A program made the position numbers and the translations under genes. 64,000 nucleotides of DNA, taken from Moryella indoligenes (GTDB lineage Bacteria > Bacillota > Clostridia > Lachnospirales > Lachnospiraceae). Under the pieces are notes generated by a model. The model had not been told where the DNA came from and made no database searches. It saw only the letters and a program-made list of their open reading frames with translations. Shown piece after piece: positions 59,114 through 64,000 of the stretch (within the stretch, counting starts at the first letter, position 1; the number at the start of each line of letters is the position of its first letter). The stretch is taken from contig NZ_JAUSTO010000001.1 of assembly GCF_030812885.1 (NCBI RefSeq), positions 217,389 through 281,388 on the forward strand, read 5' to 3'.

Positions 59114-60268
59114 ATGAAAAAGCTCTGCTACTTCCCTCGATTTCTCTGCATACTCTCTCTCTGCACAGCAGTGCTGTTCTCCGCCTGCGATCCTAAGACA
59201 GCGACAGCTCCCGAAGACAGCACGGCCAGCATGGCAGCCCCGTCCCCGACAGCCGAGATCAGAGTAGATGCACCGGTTCCTTCCATGGACGCGGATCATG
59301 AAAGCCAGCCCGCCACGTCGCAGGCCACTGTCTCCGGCAACGCGACAGGAGCTGCGGAAACTGTAGAGGACAGCGGTACAGATGTCTCCGCCATACAGCT
59401 TGCCTTCTGCGGCGATATCTACCTCTCCGAGCACGTCCTCTCCGCCTATGACCGCGCGGGCTCTGTCTCTGGAATTCTGGATGATACCCTGCTCTCTGCC
59501 GGACGGGACGCCGATCTCTTCATCGCAAATCAGGAGTTTCCCTTCGGGACCGGAGGCACGCCCGCAGCGGACAAGCAGTTTACCTTCCGCGTCGCACCGG
59601 AACGCTGCGCCATCTTTAATGAGCTCGGCATAGACCTCGTGACTCTCGCAAACAACCACACGCTTGATTACGGACGGGACTGCCTCACAGAGAGCTTTGA
59701 GACTCTGGAGCGCTACGGAATTCCCTACATCGGCGCCGGAGCGAACCTAAAGCGCGCCTCCTCCCTGCACCGTGTGGAGCTGAAGGGACGGAGCATCGGC
59801 TTTCTCGCCGCCTCCCGCGTCATTCCGGATTACAGCTGGAATGCCGGAGAATCGCAGTCCGGGCTCTTCACAACCTACGATCCGGCCGCTCTCATCGCAG
59901 AGATCCGTGCAGCGGAGCAGAGCTGCGACTTCACCGTCGTCTATGTCCACTGGGGACTTGAGCGGCACAGCGAGCCGGAAGCCTACCAGACCGAGCTTGC
60001 AAAACAGTATATCGACGCGGGCGCGGATCTCGTGATTGGCTCACACCCGCACGTGCTTCAGCCCATACGCAGCTACCGTAGCGTTCCCATCGTATACAGC
60101 CTCGGAAATTACCTCTTCGGCTCCTCCATCCCGGAGACAGAACTGCTGCTCGCAGAGCTCGACGCGGACAACCATCTGACTCTCTCCGTGATTCCCGCAA
60201 GCGGAAGTGCCGGAAAAACCGTCTCCACCGCAGAGCTGCGTCAGATCACGCCGGAAGAAATACCGTGA
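59114..60268 (+). CDS. CapA-family lipoprotein (poly-gamma-glutamate synthesis/hydrolysis-like)
   Basis: The 384-residue precursor has a lipoprotein signal (FLCILSLCTAVLF, lipobox FSAC-D), a Ser/Thr/Ala-rich linker, then the PGA_cap calcineurin-like fold: LAFCGDIYLSEHVL, LFIANQEFPFGTGG, LVTLANNHTLDYGRDCL, VVYVHWGLERHSEP, DLVIGSHPHVLQPIRSY and VYSLGNYLFGS. The metal-binding D, N-H and H-x-H residues are retained. Family members include the capsule protein CapA, but many isolated copies have unknown roles; no capB or capC is nearby. Acts outside the membrane. Confidence 0.9.
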   Translation: MKKLCYFPRFLCILSLCTAVLFSACDPKTATAPEDSTASMAAPSPTAEIRVDAPVPSMDADHESQPATSQATVSGNATGAAETVEDSGTDVSAIQLAFCGDIYLSEHVLSAYDRAGSVSGILDDTLLSAGRDADLFIANQEFPFGTGGTPAADKQFTFRVAPERCAIFNELGIDLVTLANNHTLDYGRDCLTESFETLERYGIPYIGAGANLKRASSLHRVELKGRSIGFLAASRVIPDYSWNAGESQSGLFTTYDPAALIAEIRAAEQSCDFTVVYVHWGLERHSEPEAYQTELAKQYIDAGADLVIGSHPHVLQPIRSYRSVPIVYSLGNYLFGSSIPETELLLAELDADNHLTLSVIPASGSAGKTVSTAELRQITPEEIP

Positions 60269-60303
60269 TTGTGAAATGAGACACCCGTGCATCAAGAGAG
60301 CGC

Positions 60304-60332
60304 TTGCAGTCTCCGGCGAAATCGTGTATATT
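60304..60332 (+). promoter_or_regulatory. Promoter of tRNA-Arg(CCG)
   Basis: TTGCAG (60304-60309) and TATATT (60327-60332) are separated by 17 bp, 12 bp before the tRNA. Confidence 0.75.
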
Positions 60333-60344
60333 AGTAGTCGCACT

Positions 60345-60418
60345 GTGTCTGTAGCGCAGCTGGATAGCGCGTCAGACTCCGACTCTGAAGGTCGCGGGTT
60401 CGAATCCCGCCAGACACA
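60345..60418 (+). tRNA. tRNA-Arg (anticodon CCG)
   Basis: The 74-nt cloverleaf has acceptor GTGTCTG/CAGACAC with A73, D arm GCGC/GCGC, anticodon stem TCAGA/TCTGA with loop CTCCGAC (anticodon CCG), variable AGGTC and T arm GCGGG-TTCGAAT-CCCGC. It reads CGG codons. CCA is not encoded. Confidence 0.95.
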
Positions 60419-60431
60419 TGAATATTTTATG

Positions 60432-60471
60432 AAGCGGAAGTCCTGTTTACCGGGCTTCCGCTTGATTTATT
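60432..60471 (+). terminator. Terminator of tRNA-Arg
   Basis: The stem AAGCGGAAG/CTTCCGCTT (60432-60440, 60455-60463) is followed by a T-rich GATTTATTT. It also faces the end of sdaAA and may act on both strands. Confidence 0.8.
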
Positions 60472-60538
60472 TCACCGCTCTTTTTCCGGTTTTTGTACCT
60501 GACTGCGTGCAGATACTCCGAAACACACTGCCGGGAAT

Positions 60539-61426
60539 TTACTCCTGCTTCCCAAAAACCTGCTCGCGCAGTCTCCGGCCGGTCGGCGTGGCGGCAAGCC
60601 CTCCTCCGGCAGTCTCCTTCAGCGACTCCGGAAGGCTCTCCCCGACCTCCCGCATCGCGTCGATGCACTCGTCCGCAGGAATCTTCAGATCTATCCCCGA
60701 CAGAGCCATATCCGCGGAGGAAAAGGCAATCATAACTCCCGCGACATTTCTCTTGATGCAGGGAATCTCCACAAGCCCCGCGACCGGATCGCACACCAGC
60801 CCCAGCTGATTGGCAATCGCCATGCCAAAGGCCGCAGCACACCGCTCCGGATTTCCTCCCATGAGCTCCACCAGCGCAGCGGCAGCCATGCCTGCGGCGC
60901 TTCCGCACTCCGCCTGACATCCGCCCTGTGCTCCGGCGACAGAGGCCTTCTCCGCGACCACCATGCCGAAGGCACCTGCAGTGAAGAGCGAAAGCACGAT
61001 ATCACGCTTCTCTGCGCGCTTCTCCTCGTACATGCTCACGAGACAGCCAGGCAGTATCCCGCAGCTCCCCGCAGTTGGTGCGGCGACGATCCGCCCCATC
61101 GCGGCGTTGCAGTTGGAGACCGCCATGGCCCGGGACATAGCCCGTGTCATAAAACCGCCGCTTAAGCCCCCGCTCCGCTCTGTGGCGTAGCGCATCATCT
61201 TATACCCCTCTCCTCCGGTAAGACCGGAGGTGGAGCGCATATCGGGATCCTGTCCCCGCACAGTGGACTCGACCATGACGTCGAAGCTCTCCTCCATGTG
61301 CCGGAAGACCTCCTCCTCTGTGTGACCAAGCTCTTCCGCCTGATCCGCAAGACAGAGCTCACTGATTTTCATTCCCCGCGCCCCGGCCTCCCTGACAAGC
61401 GCAGCGATACTGTCATACTTTATCAT
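60539..61426 (-). CDS. sdaAA: L-serine dehydratase, iron-sulfur alpha subunit
   Basis: The 295-residue subunit carries the cluster-binding and catalytic blocks of the anaerobic enzyme: NCNAAMGRIVAAPTAGSCGILPG, AGAQGGCQAECGSAAGMAAAAL, CDPVAGLVEIPCIKRNV and ADECIDAMREVG. The cysteines hold an oxygen-sensitive [4Fe-4S] cluster. With the beta subunit encoded 13 bp upstream it converts L-serine to pyruvate and ammonia. The Na+ amino-acid symporter gene upstream fits a serine/alanine/glycine utilisation set. Confidence 0.96.
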   Translation of the reverse strand: MIKYDSIAALVREAGARGMKISELCLADQAEELGHTEEEVFRHMEESFDVMVESTVRGQDPDMRSTSGLTGGEGYKMMRYATERSGGLSGGFMTRAMSRAMAVSNCNAAMGRIVAAPTAGSCGILPGCLVSMYEEKRAEKRDIVLSLFTAGAFGMVVAEKASVAGAQGGCQAECGSAAGMAAAALVELMGGNPERCAAAFGMAIANQLGLVCDPVAGLVEIPCIKRNVAGVMIAFSSADMALSGIDLKIPADECIDAMREVGESLPESLKETAGGGLAATPTGRRLREQVFGKQE

Positions 61427-61439
61427 CCCTCACCTCTGT

Positions 61440-62108
61440 TCAGACCGCACGGATCAGAATCGCCTTTTCGACATTTCCCAGCTTCTCGATGTCCTCCGTC
61501 ATACCGCGCGGCGGCAGCTCATCCAGCTCCATCATCATGAGCGCAAGTCCGCCCCTCTCCTGACGACTCAGGCGGAAATTTCCGATATTCACATCGCTGT
61601 ACTTCTCGTGCATCAGATTTGTGACATCCGCAATCACGCCCGGTCTGTCGTGATGCAGCACCAGTATGGTCGTGTGCTCCCCGGTGAAGTCCACCCGGAG
61701 ACCGTTCACATAATCCACGCGGATATTTCCTCCGCCGATGCTCGCCCCCTGCACCACGCCGCTGCTCCCATCCTCACAGCGGAAATGGATGCGCGCAGTG
61801 TTGGGATGCGCTCCCGCTATGCTCACCGGGATAAATTCATAGCGTATGCCCCTCTCCTCCGCAATGCGAAGCGCATCCCGTATCTCCTCCGAGTAGCTGT
61901 GAAAACCCATGATACCAGCCAGAAGTGCGCGGTCTGTGCCGTGTCCCTGATAGGTCTTTGCAAAGGATCCGGAGAGCTCTATCCTGAGCTCCGCGGGTCT
62001 GGACCCATCCATGATTTTATTTGCGACTCTTCCGAGCCGCACAGCTCCTGCTGTGTGGGAGCTGGAGGGGCCTATCATCACCGGGCCTATCATCTGGAAT
62101 ATATTCAC
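61440..62108 (-). CDS. sdaAB: L-serine dehydratase, beta subunit with ACT domain
   Basis: The 222-residue subunit begins MNIFQMIGPVMIGPSSSHTAGAVRLG, the signature of SDH beta, with HGTDRALLAGIMGF following. A C-terminal ACT domain (about 150-222: TTILVLHHDRPGVIADVTNLMHEKYSDVNIGNFRLSRQERGG) probably senses serine. It pairs with SdaAA, encoded directly downstream on the same strand. Confidence 0.96.
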   Translation of the reverse strand: MNIFQMIGPVMIGPSSSHTAGAVRLGRVANKIMDGSRPAELRIELSGSFAKTYQGHGTDRALLAGIMGFHSYSEEIRDALRIAEERGIRYEFIPVSIAGAHPNTARIHFRCEDGSSGVVQGASIGGGNIRVDYVNGLRVDFTGEHTTILVLHHDRPGVIADVTNLMHEKYSDVNIGNFRLSRQERGGLALMMMELDELPPRGMTEDIEKLGNVEKAILIRAV

Positions 62109-62173
62109 GTCGCACCTGCCTCGTCCTGTAAGATTTCGCCGACCGCCTCAAAAAACACTGCCGTAATACACAG

Positions 62174-62205
62174 ATTCCGGGCTTTCGCCCGGAATGTGCG
62201 CTTTT
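62174..62205 (+). terminator. Hairpin between the symporter and sdaAB genes
   Basis: A perfect 9-bp stem ATTCCGGGC/GCCCGGAAT with a TTTC loop is followed on the plus strand by GTGCGCTTTTTT. Both flanking genes run on the minus strand, where a TTTTTT lies only further on, so it may end the symporter transcript or an antisense one. Confidence 0.6.
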
Positions 62206-62287
62206 TTATATTATAACTCCCATACCCGCTTTGTGAAAGCGGCGTTTTCTGAGGCCTCTGCCCGCCGCGCCGCTCTTCTCATGCCAA

Positions 62288-63697
62288 TTACTTCCAGCAG
62301 TCAACCTTGCCCTCCAGTCCGACTGTGGAGGCCTTGAACACCGGATTTTTGCCCTCCTGCTTCTGCTTCGTGTAGTCTGAAAGCGCTCCCAGCGTGACAG
62401 AGTGCAGAATCAGAATGACAGGAATATTGATGATCGCCATAATGCCCATCAGTACGTCAGAGATATCCCAGAGCAGCCCCATCTTGGAGATCGCGCCGAC
62501 AAATACGATGATGGAGCAGACGATGCGAAAACCAAACATAAAGCTCTTGCTGGGAACCTTCTTCATCATATAGGCCAAAAGATTGTCCGTGTAATAGATA
62601 TTTCCGATCAGTGTCGTAAATGCAAAGAGTATCATTGCGACCGTAATGAAGATCGGACCGGCATCTCCCAGAGTGGTTCTGAGCGCCTCCTGCACATAGG
62701 GTGCACCTGCGATCTCTGCATTCGGCTCAATGCCGGAGCAGAGGCACATCAGAGCAGTTGCAGAGCAGAGCAGCAGCGTATCAATAAATACAGAGAGCAT
62801 CTGCACAAGACCCTGCTTGACCGGATGGCTGACATCTGCCGCTGCCGCCGCGTTCGGCGCAGAGCCGACACCCGCCTCATTGGAGTACAGACCGCGCTTG
62901 ATTCCGAACATCACACAGGAACCTGCGAAACCGCCAAAGATTGCCTGAAAATCAAAGGCCTCTGCAAAAATGCGTGCAAACACCTCCGGAATCAGATTCG
63001 CGTGTGTCAGCAGAACAAAGAGGGATACCAGCACATAGAGGATACCCATGATCGGAACCAGAGTAGAGGTCGTCTTCACGATTCGCTTTCCGCCGCCGAG
63101 CAGGCAGTAGCCGAATATAATCGCCAGAATCGCGCCGATTATAATCGGGGAGACCTTCGGATCGTAGAAGCTGTACGCACTGAAGGTGGACTGCAGATTA
63201 TATGCACAGAGCATATTGAAGCCGCCCGCATAGGTCAGCAGCATACTGAATGCAAAGAGAAAAGCAAGCGCACGGCTGTGCAGCGCCGCCTCGATGTAAT
63301 AAGCCGGTCCGCCGTAATAATTGCCCTCGTCGTCCTTCTTCTTATAGATCTGCGCGAGCGTGCTCTCCACAAAAGCAGAGGCGCCGCCCACAATGGCGAT
63401 GAGCCACATCCAGAATACCGCGCCGTAGCCGCCGAGGCCGATCGCCGATGCGACACCGACAATATTTCCGGTTCCGACTCGGGATGCTGTCAAGACCATA
63501 AGCGCCTGGAAGGAGGAGACCGCTCCCTCCTTGGTCGGCTTCTCGCCGATTACGCTGATTGCCTCCTTAAACATGCGTCCCTGAATAAACTTCGTCGCAA
63601 CTGTGAAGTAGATTCCTCCGCCCAGCAGCAGAATGATGAGAAGCTTACTGTACATGAATCCGCTGATCGCTCCTATGATGTTACTGAACACTTCCAT
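62288..63697 (-). CDS. Alanine/glycine:Na+ symporter (AGCS family)
   Basis: The 469-residue protein has about 11 helices and AGCS motifs: FQALMVLTASRVGTGNIVGVASAI, GGYGAVFWMWLIAIVGGASAFVESTLAQIYKKKD, YGGPAYYIEAAL, FGIKRGLYSNEAGVGSAPNAAA and ADVSHPVKQGLVQM. It imports alanine, glycine or serine with Na+. A strong AGGACGGGGGGA site precedes the start. Its place before the serine dehydratase genes suggests coupled uptake and deamination of small amino acids. Confidence 0.95.
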   Translation of the reverse strand: MEVFSNIIGAISGFMYSKLLIILLLGGGIYFTVATKFIQGRMFKEAISVIGEKPTKEGAVSSFQALMVLTASRVGTGNIVGVASAIGLGGYGAVFWMWLIAIVGGASAFVESTLAQIYKKKDDEGNYYGGPAYYIEAALHSRALAFLFAFSMLLTYAGGFNMLCAYNLQSTFSAYSFYDPKVSPIIIGAILAIIFGYCLLGGGKRIVKTTSTLVPIMGILYVLVSLFVLLTHANLIPEVFARIFAEAFDFQAIFGGFAGSCVMFGIKRGLYSNEAGVGSAPNAAAAADVSHPVKQGLVQMLSVFIDTLLLCSATALMCLCSGIEPNAEIAGAPYVQEALRTTLGDAGPIFITVAMILFAFTTLIGNIYYTDNLLAYMMKKVPSKSFMFGFRIVCSIIVFVGAISKMGLLWDISDVLMGIMAIINIPVILILHSVTLGALSDYTKQKQEGKNPVFKASTVGLEGKVDCWK

Positions 63698-64000
63698 ATG
63701 TCCCCCCGTCCTTTCTCATAAACATTTTCCAGTAATTCCGAAACAAAATATCCTGCAGCCTGTAATGATTACCTCCTTTTGAACATTTTCCTTTTTTATA
63801 TTGTCTATATTATACACATAATATGATAAACTCGCAGCTTCTTTTTTAAAAGTTTGCCTGTCCGATAGCTGCTATTTACGATATCGATAGGCGATTATTT
63901 TTTCCGCTGAGTTGTAATCTGAGGCGCCAGTTTGTAAGGCGAGATGCTTGTTTGTAAATTGAAAACTGCATATTTGAAAGCGAAACGCCAGTTTTGTATG
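63698..64000. other. Intergenic region with a palindrome and a 20-bp-period repeat
   Basis: No gene is visible in this stretch. It contains the palindrome ATATTAT-ACAC-ATAATAT (63807-63824), about 110 bp upstream of the symporter start and overlapping a minus-strand TATAAT, so it is a possible promoter/operator. Towards the edge, five related 12-mers recur at 63906, 63926, 63946, 63968 and 63987 (GCTGAGTTGTAA, GCCAGTTTGTAA, GCTTGTTTGTAA, GCATATTTGAAA, GCCAGTTTTGTA). Confidence 0.6.

Overview
The window looks like chromosomal DNA of an anaerobic Gram-positive Clostridia member, most likely family Lachnospiraceae. The evidence is the gene repertoire: RlmCD-type methylase, YhaM, MutS2, DUF3048 lipoprotein, EFR1 flavodoxin-ferredoxin, two-subunit iron-sulfur serine dehydratase, ECF S component, membrane pyrophosphatase and Na+-coupled carriers. 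Lipoprotein signals and GGAGG ribosome binding sites fit, and there are no outer-membrane genes. Most genes are moderately GC-rich; the 8.2-18.6 kb block reads visibly more AT-rich. I see no insertion sequence, prophage or CRISPR array.

Layout. 1-8.0 kb: housekeeping genes (partial rlmD, yhaM, an HtrA-like protein that has lost its catalytic residues, mutS2, a two-component system), then tRNA-Gln(CTG). 8.2-18.6 kb: a minus-strand catabolic block with a CaiB-type CoA-transferase, an HMG-CoA-lyase-like enzyme, a complete TRAP transporter, a frameshifted glyoxalase-like gene and a tartrate/D-malate dehydrogenase-like enzyme. At its head lies a 1057-residue regulator in which most of sigma-54 (RpoN) is fused to a complete sigma-54 activator (PrpR_N-PAS-AAA+-Fis HTH). 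Two tandem 18-bp palindromes lie between the regulator and the first enzyme. This is the most unusual system in the window.

18.6-22.5 kb: deoxynucleoside salvage operon udp-cdd-deoC-deoB, preceded by six copies of a 61-bp tandem repeat and a 63-bp inverted repeat. 22.5-31 kb: HD-domain protein, rsmH, thiol-redox genes (tlpA-like, ccdA, trxA), a Crp/Fnr regulator with an NhaC antiporter, the H+/Na+ pyrophosphatase and tRNA-Gln(TTG). 31-46.8 kb: DUF523 desulfidase family, TPR protein, small EamA protein, an ECF S component divergent from a truncated MocR regulator (possible vitamin B6 uptake), dtd with a MoxR/VWA pair, tcdA, Nudix, DUF3048, a MacB-type ABC exporter operon and EFR1.

46.9-49.9 kb: GH13 amylase, then a yybP-ykoY-like riboswitch with a clear terminator switch in front of an orphan decarboxylase beta subunit (OadB family) and a 39-residue OadG-like protein. 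49.9-56.4 kb: a second TRAP operon with both subunits of aconitase X, a D-2-hydroxyacid dehydrogenase and a GntR regulator. 56.4-64 kb: metY with an ATP-grasp ligase, CapA-like lipoprotein, tRNA-Arg(CCG), sdaAA/sdaAB and an alanine/glycine:Na+ symporter.

Taken together, the genes suggest an organism that scavenges organic acids, nucleosides and amino acids and relies heavily on Na+ gradients. Functions are read from sequence motifs only; no database search was possible.
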